Source: Micromonospora sp. WMMD1155
Lineage (GTDB): Bacteria > Actinomycetota > Actinomycetes > Mycobacteriales > Micromonosporaceae
Assembly: GCF_029581275.1 (NCBI RefSeq)
Contig: NZ_CP120742.1
Location: 6,324,501-6,388,500 of the forward strand
Reading direction: 5' to 3'
Length of the DNA: 64,000 bases
Shown in pieces: positions 34,514 to 42,409 of the stretch (position 1 is its first letter; every line of letters begins with the position of its first letter). A model generated the notes under the pieces. That model had not been told where the DNA came from. It saw only the letters and a list, made by a program, of their open reading frames with translations, and ran no database searches. Both the position numbers and the translations under genes were made by a program.

Positions 34514-35170
34514 GTGTCGCAACCCGCCACCCCAGCGCGACACCCCCGACTGCGGGCCCTCGCCCTCCTCGTGCCGACACTGCTGCTCACCGCCTGCACC
34601 AGCAGCACCGACACCCCCCGCGCCGCCACCCAACCACCAGCCGACACCACACCCCAGGTCACCGGACCCCTCTGCGCCGCCCTACCCACCGGCACCGACC
34701 CCGGCAACCCGACCTTCCTCGCCGGCCAACCCGCCGACCAGGCGCTGCGCTGGATCCCCACCCTCACCACCTTCGAGGCGGCCCTGCGCACCAGCGGCGT
34801 CCTCACCGACCTGCCCGCCGGCACCGGCCTCACCATCCTGGCCCCCACCGACGACGCCTTCGCCGCCACGTTCTCCGAGGACAACTGGGACGACCTCATG
34901 ACCCACCACACCGACCAGCTCCGCACCCTGCTCAAGGCCCACCTCGTCAGCGAAACCCACCCGATCGCCGACCTCACCACCGCCGGCCGGGCCACCACCC
35001 TCGACGGCACCACGATCACCGTCACCCGCACCGGACCCACCAGCCGCCTCGGCGACCGCGCCGACACCGTCTGCTCCGACTACCAGGCCACCAACGCCCG
35101 AATCCACATCATCAACGCCGTCCTCGGCCCACTGCCCGTCACCGCCGGCACCGGCCACCGCGCGCACTGA
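34514..35170 (+). CDS. Fasciclin-domain lipoprotein
   Basis: The 218-residue surface protein has a lipobox LLTAC in its first 30 residues. The fasciclin domain (about 75-210) has FLAGQPADQALRW, LTILAPTDDAFAATF, LLKAHLVSE, and the terminal ATNARIHIINAVL typical of FAS1. Such domains mediate adhesion. GTG 34514 with GGAGG 5 nt away is preferred to GTG 34502. It is probably co-transcribed with the peptidase gene and is convergent with the recombinase 7 nt later. Confidence 0.85.
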   Translation: MSQPATPARHPRLRALALLVPTLLLTACTSSTDTPRAATQPPADTTPQVTGPLCAALPTGTDPGNPTFLAGQPADQALRWIPTLTTFEAALRTSGVLTDLPAGTGLTILAPTDDAFAATFSEDNWDDLMTHHTDQLRTLLKAHLVSETHPIADLTTAGRATTLDGTTITVTRTGPTSRLGDRADTVCSDYQATNARIHIINAVLGPLPVTAGTGHRAH

Positions 35171-35177
35171 CCACCGC

Positions 35178-36179
35178 TCACCGCGGCCGCACCGGCAGCA
35201 GAGCCGCCAACGCACGGTTGGTCCGGTTGGCCCGGACCGCGTCGCGCTGCTGCCCGACCGTCACCTCGATGTACGTCTGCGACGACGCCAACGACGCATG
35301 CCCCAACAACCGCATGATCTCCGCCGCGCTCGCCCCGTCCTCGGCCAGCCGCGTCGCGAAGGTGTGCCGCAACGCGTGCAACCGCGCGCCCTGCGGCACC
35401 CGGTCACCGATGCCCGCACGCCGATAACACGACTCGACCAGGTACTGCAGCCCACCACGACGCAACGGCTCACCCCGCCGATCCACCAGCAACGCCGAGT
35501 CGGGGCGTACCGACCGGGAACCGAACCGCCGCACCCGACTGTCCAGATAGTCCTCCAACACCCGGTCCAGATCCGCCTCCATCGGCACCACCCGGGGCCG
35601 CCCACCCTTCCCGAGCACCTCGATCCGCCGCTCACCAGGCCGACCACCCAGCGAACCCACCCGCAACGCCAGCAGCTCCGACAGGCGCAGCCCGGCGCAG
35701 AGCGCCACCGCCAACACCGCGACGTCCCGCTCGGGCCACGGATCGCGCTGCCGACCCTCGTCCCGCGCGGCGGACGCGAGCAGCACCTCGGGGGTGTCCG
35801 CGCCCCGCAACGGCTTCGGCTGGGGGAGTAGCGCCCGGGGCCGCCCGACCGCCGGCATCGGGTTGCCGGCCACGACCCCGTCAGCGACGAGGAACGTGAA
35901 GAAACTGTTCCAGGTGGACCAGGCCCGATGCACCGACGCGGGCGCCCGGGGAGCGGCGAACCGGGCGAAGGCCGCCCGCATCACCCTGGGGGAGAGGTCG
36001 GTGATCGACAAGGCGTCCAGGGGGAGGGGAGTGGCGGCATCCTCGGCGACCAGGGCCGCCACCGCGAGCAGATCTCGCCGGTATGCGGCCAGGGTGTGCG
36101 GGGAGGGCTTGCGGGTGGCCCGGGCGGTCAGGAACTCCTCGATCAACACTGCGAGCGATTCGTCCTTTTTGTCATGCAT
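35178..36179 (-). CDS. Tyrosine recombinase (Xer-like)
   Basis: Product of 333 residues. An N-terminal SAM-like domain (LIEEFLTARATRKPSPHTLA) is followed by a catalytic domain with the full set: AGLRLSELLALRVG (Arg), EVLGKGGRPRVVPM (Lys), HALRHTFATRLAEDG (His-x-x-Arg), GHASLASSQTYIEV (His, Tyr). It is as long as XerC/D, without phage-type extension. ATG 36179 lies within a dif-like palindrome (36171-36198). This site and a similar one at 37159-37186 could be its substrates. Either autoregulation or recombination would fit. Confidence 0.88.
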   Translation of the reverse strand: MHDKKDESLAVLIEEFLTARATRKPSPHTLAAYRRDLLAVAALVAEDAATPLPLDALSITDLSPRVMRAAFARFAAPRAPASVHRAWSTWNSFFTFLVADGVVAGNPMPAVGRPRALLPQPKPLRGADTPEVLLASAARDEGRQRDPWPERDVAVLAVALCAGLRLSELLALRVGSLGGRPGERRIEVLGKGGRPRVVPMEADLDRVLEDYLDSRVRRFGSRSVRPDSALLVDRRGEPLRRGGLQYLVESCYRRAGIGDRVPQGARLHALRHTFATRLAEDGASAAEIMRLLGHASLASSQTYIEVTVGQQRDAVRANRTNRALAALLPVRPR

Positions 36180-36198
36180 AAGCGATATTATGCAGCAT
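36171..36198. other. dif-like palindromic site at the recombinase start
   Basis: Two 11-nt arms, GTCATGCATAA and TTATGCAGCAT, flank a 6-nt centre GCGATA. TGCATAA/TTATGCA are perfect inverted repeats. Arm length, spacing and the CATAA...TTAT core match the general design of Xer sites (E. coli dif also has 11+6+11 with CATAA and TTATG). The site is unusually AT-rich here and contains the recombinase ATG. Confidence 0.5.
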
Positions 36199-36366
36199 TT
36201 TCGGGTTGCCGGGAAGTGCCCCGTACCAGCCCCGGACAAGGGGAGCAGGCACTGCCTTCGGGGTCCTGCGTTCCGGGGTGGTTCGACAGCGGCGCGGCCA
36301 CCTGTCGGCCGGCGCGCATCGCGGCAACGCGTCGCGCGGATCGAGGGAACACGTACTCTGCGCGGC

Positions 36367-37128
36367 ATGGCAGTACCCGTCACCACCTGCCCGCACTGCG
36401 GGCGACCCGGCGCGGTCTTCGTTCATCGAGAGGTGGGCGAACCGACGGACCTGGTCTGCCCGGAGGGACACCAGTGGCGGGCTGTCGGTCGACCAGGGTG
36501 GGCGCCCTGCGCGTCGTCGGCCGCCCAGTCCGGCCGCTATGGCGCGGACGACGCATCGACCTGGACGGAGCCCATGGACGTCGACAAGGACGGACAGCGT
36601 TGGCGGATCGGCACCCCCGACGACGTCCGCTGGCTCGCCGGGCAGACCACGCAGGGCTTCTCGGTCACCACCGCGATCCCGCCGGTGTTCGACGCGTACG
36701 CCACGTTCCACCCACCCGAAGGTGTCGGCTTCGACGCCCACGAACGCGCCGTGGTGGACGAACTTGCGTCGTGCACCACGGATCAGCCCTGGTGGCTGGG
36801 CTACCTCGACACCGGCGCCCACGACGTCGTCTTCCCGCACGCCCCGAGGATCTCCCTCTACTGGGACTATCCCTACGTGGTGGTCGAAGCCGGACCCGAG
36901 CAGGCCCTGACCTGGAGAACCGGCCACATGCGTGGTGACGGTCCGCTGCCGGATCTGTTCTTCCCGGCGGATCGCTCCTGGCTCGTCTCGGCGTTGTGGG
37001 ACGACACCTGGACCGACTTCGGCGGCAGCGCCGCTGTGGTGGCGCGTCTGCGGCGCCATCCGCTGGTCAACGCCCGCCCCGTCGGGCCGGACGAGGACGC
37101 GTGCCCGCCCGGGTTGACCCGTGGATGA
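36367..37128 (+). CDS. Hypothetical protein with N-terminal zinc-ribbon motif
   Basis: Product of 253 residues beginning MAVPVTTCPHCGRPGAVFVH and followed by a Cys-Pro-x-x-His (CPEGHQ near 34), which looks like a treble-clef zinc ribbon. The rest is rich in Trp, Asp and Pro, with no transmembrane helix. I do not recognise a family. ATG 36367 follows TACTCT with a very short leader. The gene sits exactly between two dif-like sites, beside the recombinase. It may be cargo of that element (inference). Confidence 0.65.
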   Translation: MAVPVTTCPHCGRPGAVFVHREVGEPTDLVCPEGHQWRAVGRPGWAPCASSAAQSGRYGADDASTWTEPMDVDKDGQRWRIGTPDDVRWLAGQTTQGFSVTTAIPPVFDAYATFHPPEGVGFDAHERAVVDELASCTTDQPWWLGYLDTGAHDVVFPHAPRISLYWDYPYVVVEAGPEQALTWRTGHMRGDGPLPDLFFPADRSWLVSALWDDTWTDFGGSAAVVARLRRHPLVNARPVGPDEDACPPGLTRG

Positions 37129-37158
37129 CGGTGGTCGAGGGGACCGCCGGATTCCATG

Positions 37159-37186
37159 ACTTTACATAATGTGCATTATCGAATCA
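37159..37186. other. Second dif-like site
   Basis: ACTTTACATAA, centre TGTGCA, TTATCGAATCA, again 11+6+11 with CATAA/TTAT at the inner ends. Resemblance to dif (CATAA-TGTnnA-TTAT) is closer than for the first site. The broken end of a lanthipeptide synthetase relic runs into it. It may be the real chromosomal dif or an attachment scar. Confidence 0.55.
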
Positions 37187-37339
37187 GACCCTCATGCCAG
37201 GTGGGGCCTGGGCCGTAGATCAGCCAGTCGTCGAACGGCTCGCCGTGGCGGCCGGGAAGTCGGGCTGCGCGACAGCGGTGCCGAGCGAGTCGTAGAACAG
37301 TCGATCCGCGGCGCAGTAGCTGTCGTAGCGCTCGTCCAC
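37173..37339 (-). pseudogene. Relic of a class III lanthipeptide synthetase (LanKC-like) gene
   Basis: GTG 37339 with GGGAGG upstream starts VDERYDSYCAADRLFYDS followed by QPDFPAA, strongly reminiscent of LanKC N-termini. The frame then stops at 37220. The neighbouring frame carries HGEPFDDWLIYGPGPTWHEG, corresponding to the conserved DDWLIYGP of the same proteins, and ends inside the dif-like site. A frameshift and truncation leave only the first 50 or so codons of a gene normally about 800-900 codons long. Family match is from memory of the N-terminal pattern. Confidence 0.7.
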
Positions 37340-37469
37340 CGTCCCGCCTCCCGTCTCGAACCCGGCCGGCTGTCGTGCCGGCGTTCTGGATCGAGTCTCG
37401 TTGACGGGACGGGGCGCGCCACAGTGCAGTTAGTCACGACCCTTCGATGCGTGGTGCACAGTGTGCTCG

Positions 37470-37481
37470 TGACAAAAGTCA
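37470..37481 (-). promoter_or_regulatory. Possible operator in the relic promoter region
   Basis: TGACAAAAGTCA (arms TGAC/GTCA) lies between the hydrolase stop and the relic start, in a 166-nt gap that also contains GTGCAC. It may be a leftover regulatory site for the lost lanthipeptide genes. Confidence 0.3.
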
Positions 37482-37505
37482 GGGTGTGCTCGCCGGGAGG
37501 GTGGG

Positions 37506-38288
37506 TCAGGCGCGGGTTCGCCGCAGCCAGTCCTGGGTGTGCGCGCGCAGCAGGGCCGGTTGTTCGAAGGGCAGATAGTGGCCGGCCTGGTCGATGGTCG
37601 TGTAGGTGCCACGGGGGTAGCGGCGCATGGCGTGGAACTGGTCGGCGTACCCGACGACGCCGTCCTGTCGGCCGGTGAGCACCCTGACCGGCCCGGGGAA
37701 GGGGGTGTCGACGTCCTCGTCCGGGAGCGCGTACCCGGAGCCGGACCGCAGCGTCCGTTGAAAGGTGTCGTCGCCGGGGCCGCCGGTGGCGAGGGCGGCG
37801 AGCACCGTGGTGACCACGGCCGGGGTGCGGTGGCCCAACGCGGCGTCGAGGTGCGCGCGAAGGTCGGTGGGGGCCTCGTCGAGCCAGCCGGCCGGCCCCG
37901 GTGCCGGGCGCTCCTCGGGCAGGGTGCGGCCGCTCGGCGCGATGGTGACACCGGGGCAGACGAGGAGCAGGCCGCGGACGAGTTCGGGTCGTCGGCGGGC
38001 GATCCCGGCGGCGAGGTACGCCCCGTAGGAGGCGCCGGCCAGGAGGACGGGGGCGTCGACGTGCTCGTCGAGCCACGCGCACACCACGTCCAGCACCGCC
38101 TGGGACGTGGCCGGGCAGGTTGCCGGGGTGTCGCCGTGGCCGGGCAGGTCGAGGTACGTCTCGCGCAGGTCGGCACCGGCGAGGGCGGGTGCCAGGGCGG
38201 CGGCCGTGGCGACGCGGGTCGTGCTGAACATCGGCAGGCAGATGATCTCCGGCCCGGTTCCCGCTGACTGGTCGAAGGTGAGGCGCAT
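37506..38288 (-). CDS. Alpha/beta hydrolase
   Basis: Serine hydrolase-fold enzyme of 260 residues. The nucleophile elbow is AGASYGAY (about 92-99), an acid residue probably lies in VRVLTGRQDGVVG (about 205-217), and the histidine in DQAGHYLPFE (about 235). ATG 38288 has no clear ribosome site, so the start is uncertain. Substrate unknown. It may be a leftover of the lanthipeptide locus beside it or an unrelated gene. Confidence 0.8.
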   Translation of the reverse strand: MRLTFDQSAGTGPEIICLPMFSTTRVATAAALAPALAGADLRETYLDLPGHGDTPATCPATSQAVLDVVCAWLDEHVDAPVLLAGASYGAYLAAGIARRRPELVRGLLLVCPGVTIAPSGRTLPEERPAPGPAGWLDEAPTDLRAHLDAALGHRTPAVVTTVLAALATGGPGDDTFQRTLRSGSGYALPDEDVDTPFPGPVRVLTGRQDGVVGYADQFHAMRRYPRGTYTTIDQAGHYLPFEQPALLRAHTQDWLRRTRA

Positions 38289-38442
38289 GGTCGAATTCTG
38301 CACCGGGTGGTGGAGCGCGGGGTTCGCGGTGAGCGCCGTCGCTGTCGCCGACCTCACGTGCGCCGCCCAGCAGGGAATGCCGAGGTGGGTCGCGCCGTTC
38401 TCCGTTCGGAAGATCAGAATCAGATGATCGAATGGAAGAGCC

Positions 38443-39822
38443 ATGCACATGCGCTCAGACGCGGTGGTGCTGTTCGGCGTCACCGGTGACCTCGTCTCGA
38501 AGAAGCTGTTCCCGGCGCTGTACGAGTTGACCCGACGCGACCGCCTGAACGTCCCGGTGATCGGCGTGGCCCGCTCCCCCTGGGATGACCAGCAGCTCGT
38601 GACCACGGCCCGCAAGTCGGTGCTGGAGGCCAACGACGAGATCGACGAGGAGACCTTCGACGGGCTCGCGGCCAACCTTTCGATGATCTCCGGCGACTAC
38701 GCCGACCCGACGACGTACCAGCGCCTGGCCGAGCGTCTGCGCGACGCCGAGCGGCCGCTCTTCTACCTGGCGATCCCTCCGGCGGTGTTCGGGTCCGTCG
38801 TCGAGGGCCTCGCGGCGGTCGGGTTGGCCGACCGAGGCCGGGTGATCGTGGAGAAGCCGTTCGGGCGTGACCTGGAGTCGTCGCGTGAGTTGGATCGCAC
38901 GCTGCGGGCGGCGTTCGACAGCGAGCGGGTGTTCCGCATCGACCACTACCTGGGCAAGGAGGCCGTCGAGGGTCTTTACGCCTTCCGGTTCGCCAACCGG
39001 TTGTTCGAGCCGTTGTGGAACAACGAGCACATCGACAACGTCCAGGTGACCCTCGCGGAGGGCTTCGGCACGCAGGGGCGGGCCGGGTTCTACGACACTG
39101 TCGGCGCCACCCGCGACGTGTTGCAGAACCACATCCTGCAGGTCGTCGCGTTGATCGCGATGGAGGCGCCCGCCAGTGACGACACGACGGCGTTCCGGGA
39201 GGCGGAGGCCGCGGTGCTGCGGCAGATCGCGCCGCTGTCGCCGGAGTCCACCGTGCGGGGGCAGTACGCCGGATACCGCGACGAGCCGGGTGTCGCCGCC
39301 GACTCCAACACGGAGACGTTCGTGGCGACCCGGTTGACCGTCGACTCACCCCGTTGGGCGGGCGTGCCGTTCTACCTGCGCACCGGCAAGTCGCTGCCGG
39401 GTACGGCGACGGAGGTCGTGGTCGAGTTCAAGCAGCCGCAGCGCGCGCTGATCCCGGCGGAGCGGGGCACGGCGACCGCCGCGAACCTGCTGCGGTTCCG
39501 CCTCGGGCGTGGCGACGGCATCACGATGTCGATCCAGGCGAAGAGCCCGGGTGCCGAGGTGACGAGCCGCCCGGTGGACCTGTCCGTCGACTTCGGTTCG
39601 GCGCTCGGGCGTCGCCAGGAGGCGTACGAGCGGTTGCTCGACGACGCGATGGACGGGCAGCACCTGCGTTTCGCCCGTGCGGAGACGATCGAGCAGGAGT
39701 GGCGCATCGTCGCGCCGATCCTGGACCTGGCGGCGCCGGTGCGGTCGTACGACAAGGGCACCTGGGGTCCGGCGGACGCCGAGGCCCTCACCGGCGGGTG
39801 GCACGCCCCGGACCTGCGGTAG
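38443..39822 (+). CDS. zwf: Glucose-6-phosphate 1-dehydrogenase
   Basis: Pentose phosphate enzyme of 459 residues. NADP-binding GVTGDLVSKKLFPALYEL (12-29), EKPFGRDLESS, substrate-site motif RIDHYLGKE (about 165-173) with the active lysine, and FYLRTGKSLP are present. It makes 6-phosphogluconolactone and NADPH. ATG 38443 follows GGAAGAG. No gnd or opcA is adjacent, so this copy stands outside the usual tal-zwf-opcA operon and may be a second isozyme. Confidence 0.95.
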   Translation: MHMRSDAVVLFGVTGDLVSKKLFPALYELTRRDRLNVPVIGVARSPWDDQQLVTTARKSVLEANDEIDEETFDGLAANLSMISGDYADPTTYQRLAERLRDAERPLFYLAIPPAVFGSVVEGLAAVGLADRGRVIVEKPFGRDLESSRELDRTLRAAFDSERVFRIDHYLGKEAVEGLYAFRFANRLFEPLWNNEHIDNVQVTLAEGFGTQGRAGFYDTVGATRDVLQNHILQVVALIAMEAPASDDTTAFREAEAAVLRQIAPLSPESTVRGQYAGYRDEPGVAADSNTETFVATRLTVDSPRWAGVPFYLRTGKSLPGTATEVVVEFKQPQRALIPAERGTATAANLLRFRLGRGDGITMSIQAKSPGAEVTSRPVDLSVDFGSALGRRQEAYERLLDDAMDGQHLRFARAETIEQEWRIVAPILDLAAPVRSYDKGTWGPADAEALTGGWHAPDLR

Positions 39823-39888
39823 TGGCGCTGCTCACGGCGTCGGCCTCGCCGGTGCCGGGGCGCACCGCGCCCTGGCAGGCTGTGCCGG

Positions 39889-40722
39889 GTGGCGACTGAC
39901 GAGACGGTAGGCGCGCTGGCCGAGCTGGCCGAGGCCGAGTTCATGTTCCGGTACGAGTCGGGTGCTCCGGCCGACGTGCGGGCCGCGCTCGGGATCCGGA
40001 CCGCCCGGGTGGGCGGCGGGGTGGTGCTGTCGATGCGGCACGACCCGACCGGCTACTGGTCCAAGGCGCTCGGGTTCGGCGTCGCCGAGCCGGTGACCGG
40101 CGAGGTGATCGCCCAGGTGTGTGACGTCTACCGCGCCGAGGGCACGCCCAGCGCCGTCATCCAGATCGCGCCGGACCGGTTGCCGGCGGACTGGGACGAG
40201 ATCTGCGCGCGGGAGAACATCACGGCGGGCGGTGTGTGGGTGAAACTCGCCGGTGAGGTCGACGCCCTGAGCCCCGGTGGCACCGACCTGCGGGTGGGCC
40301 CGGTTCCGGACGGGTCGGTGCACGAGTGGGCGTCGGTCGTGTTGCGGTGTTTCGGGATGCCCGAGGAACACCTGGCGCCGATGCTGACCGCGAGTGTCCG
40401 CGACCCCGGCTTCCGTCCGTTCGCCGCGTGGGACGGTGCGGAGATGGTGGCGGCCGCGAACCTGTTCGTGCACGGCGAGGTCGGTTCCCTCAACACCGGT
40501 GCCACCCTGCCGTCGCATCGGGGTCGGGGCGCGCAGTCGGGTCTGTTGGCGGCCCGGGTGGCCGCCGCCGCGGCGGCCGGTTGCCGGTGGGTCGCCGCCG
40601 AGACGGGTCGGCCCGCGCCGGGGGCGTCGAATCCGTCGCTGGACAACATGCGTCGGCTGGGCATGAGCGTGCTCTACGAGCGGCGTAACTGGGTGTGGCG
40701 GGCGCAGCCGGCGGCTGAGTGA
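39889..40722 (+). CDS. GNAT-family acetyltransferase
   Basis: Product of 277 residues. The acetyl-CoA-binding segment is GATLPSHRGRGAQSGLLAAR (about 204-223), followed by GASNPSLDNMRRLGMSVLYE typical of the GNAT C-terminus. Residues 1-130 form a less conserved N-terminal half. Acceptor unknown. GTG 39889. Downstream of zwf but probably independent. Confidence 0.8.
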   Translation: MATDETVGALAELAEAEFMFRYESGAPADVRAALGIRTARVGGGVVLSMRHDPTGYWSKALGFGVAEPVTGEVIAQVCDVYRAEGTPSAVIQIAPDRLPADWDEICARENITAGGVWVKLAGEVDALSPGGTDLRVGPVPDGSVHEWASVVLRCFGMPEEHLAPMLTASVRDPGFRPFAAWDGAEMVAAANLFVHGEVGSLNTGATLPSHRGRGAQSGLLAARVAAAAAAGCRWVAAETGRPAPGASNPSLDNMRRLGMSVLYERRNWVWRAQPAAE

Positions 40723-40830
40723 CCGCTCAGCTCACGGTTTCGACCACCCGGCGCTGTCGAGGTTTGCCGCTGGTACGTGCGGTGGGCACGTTGTGGGGAC
40801 GTCTCGTCCTCATCGGAGAGGAAGCAGCGC

Positions 40831-42237
40831 ATGCTTTCCGCACTCGATCGTCGGCACACCGTCGCGCCGCCCGGCTACAGCCGGTGGCTCATCCCCCCGG
40901 CGGCGTTGGCCATCCACCTCTGCATCGGCCAGGTCTACGCGACAAGCGTCTACAAGAACTCGCTGATCGCCCACTTCGACGCCAGCCAGACCGCGATCGG
41001 GGTGATCTTCAGCATCGCGATCGTGATGCTGGGGTTGTCCGCCGCCGTCGCCGGGACCTGGGTGGAGGAGAACGGGCCGCGTAAGGCGATGTTCGTCTCG
41101 GCCTGCTTCTGGGCGGCGGGTTTCCTGGTGGGCTCGTTGGGCATCGCCACGAAGCAACTGTGGTTGCTGTATCTGGGCTACGGGCTGCTCGGCGGCATCG
41201 GCCTGGGCATCGGCTACATCTCCCCGGTCTCCACTCTGATCAAGTGGTTCCCGGACCGGCCGGGCCTGGCCACCGGTCTGGCGATCATGGGTTTCGGTGG
41301 TGGGGCGATGGTCGCCTCTCCCCTGTCCCGGCAACTGCTGTCCTTCTTCGATCCCGCCTACGACCCGGCCAACGCCGGGTCGACGGCGTCCGGCAGCGCC
41401 CTGGTCTGGTTGTTCGTGACACTCGGCATCGGCTACTTCGTGATCATGATGTTCGGGGTGGCGAACGTGCGGGTGCCGGCCGAGGATTGGCGTCCGGCCG
41501 GCTTCGACCCGGCGAGTGTGGCGGCGAAACCACTGGTCACGACGGCGAACGTGTCGGCGGCGAACGCGGTGAAGACCCGCTCGTTCTGGCTGCTGTGGGT
41601 GGTGCTGTTCTGCAACGTGACAGCCGGCATCGGCATCCTGGAGCAGGCCAGCCCGATGATCCAGGACTTCTTCCGGGACGACGGCACGTCGGCGGTGACC
41701 GTCGCGGCGGCCGGTGGGTTCGTGGGTCTGCTGTCGCTGTTCAACATGGCGGGCCGGTTCGTGTGGTCGTCCACGTCGGACGTCATCGGCCGCAAACCGA
41801 TCTACCTGGTGTACCTGGGTGTCGGCATGGTGCTGTACGCGCTGCTGGCCCTCGTCGGGCAGACCGCCACGGCGTTGTTCGTGTTGTTGGCCTGCGTGAT
41901 CCTGTCGTTCTACGGCGGTGGGTTCGCGACCGTGCCGGCGTACCTGCGGGACCTGTTCGGCACGTTCCAGGTCGGCGCGATCCACGGTCGGTTGCTGACC
42001 GCGTGGTCGGCGGCGGGGGTCGCCGGCCCGCTGATCGTCAACGGGTTCCTCGACGCGCAGGGCGAGCCGGGCACGTTGACGGCGGCGGCGTACCGGCCGG
42101 CGCTGTTCACCATGGTGGGGGTTCTCGCGGTGGGCTTCGTGGCGAACCTGTTGGTGCGGCCGGTGCCGCAGCGCTACCACGAGCCGGCGGCGAATGTGGA
42201 CGAGCCGAAGACCGAGCAGAGGAGCGGTACGCGATGA
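40831..42237 (+). CDS. OFA-family MFS transporter (oxalate/formate antiporter-like)
   Basis: Twelve-helix major facilitator of 468 residues. Family traits are the IHLCIGQVYATSVYKNSL start, GPRKAMFVSACFWAAGFLVG, GLGIGYISPVSTLIKWFPDR (about 126-145) and a GRKPIYLVYLGVGM loop. OFA members exchange oxalate/formate or other monocarboxylates. ATG 40831 follows CGGAGAGGAAG. Its stop overlaps a tiny gene encoding a small subunit. A formate dehydrogenase near the window start makes formate an attractive but unproved substrate. Confidence 0.85.
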   Translation: MLSALDRRHTVAPPGYSRWLIPPAALAIHLCIGQVYATSVYKNSLIAHFDASQTAIGVIFSIAIVMLGLSAAVAGTWVEENGPRKAMFVSACFWAAGFLVGSLGIATKQLWLLYLGYGLLGGIGLGIGYISPVSTLIKWFPDRPGLATGLAIMGFGGGAMVASPLSRQLLSFFDPAYDPANAGSTASGSALVWLFVTLGIGYFVIMMFGVANVRVPAEDWRPAGFDPASVAAKPLVTTANVSAANAVKTRSFWLLWVVLFCNVTAGIGILEQASPMIQDFFRDDGTSAVTVAAAGGFVGLLSLFNMAGRFVWSSTSDVIGRKPIYLVYLGVGMVLYALLALVGQTATALFVLLACVILSFYGGGFATVPAYLRDLFGTFQVGAIHGRLLTAWSAAGVAGPLIVNGFLDAQGEPGTLTAAAYRPALFTMVGVLAVGFVANLLVRPVPQRYHEPAANVDEPKTEQRSGTR

Positions 42238-42359
42238 GCGACGACAGCCGTAACGGGCAGCAGGCCCGGTTGTGGATCTCCTGGTTGGTGGTGGCGGTGC
42301 TGCTCGGGTACGGGGTGGCGCAGACCGCCATCACGGCGGCGAAGCTGTTCACCCACTGA
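42234..42359 (+). CDS. MFS transporter small subunit
   Basis: Single-helix peptide of 41 residues (WISWLVVAVLLGYGVAQTAI) with a charged N-terminus. ATG 42234 overlaps the transporter stop (ATGA), the usual arrangement for the small companion of OFA-type transporters. The last five codons and stop are duplicated right after the gene. Confidence 0.8.
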   Translation: MSDDSRNGQQARLWISWLVVAVLLGYGVAQTAITAAKLFTH

Positions 42360-42375
42360 CCTGTTCACCCACTGA
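42345..42375 (+). repeat. Duplicated 3' end of the small-subunit gene
   Basis: CTGTTCACCCACTGA occurs at 42345-42359, where it is the end of the gene with its stop, and again at 42361-42375 with a 16-nt period. Confidence 0.85.
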
Positions 42376-42378
42376 GCG

Positions 42379-42409
42379 GTGAGCCGGGGCGCGCGGCGCC
42401 CCGGCTCAC
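42379..42409. terminator. Bidirectional terminator-like hairpin
   Basis: GTGAGCCGGGGCGC (42379-42392) pairs perfectly with GCGCCCCGGCTCAC (42396-42409) over a 3-nt loop between convergent genes. Confidence 0.75.

Noticed and set aside
35178..36179. Prophage or integrative plasmid integrase
   Set aside because: No phage, excision, replication or transfer gene nearby, no tRNA attachment site, and the length is that of Xer proteins.
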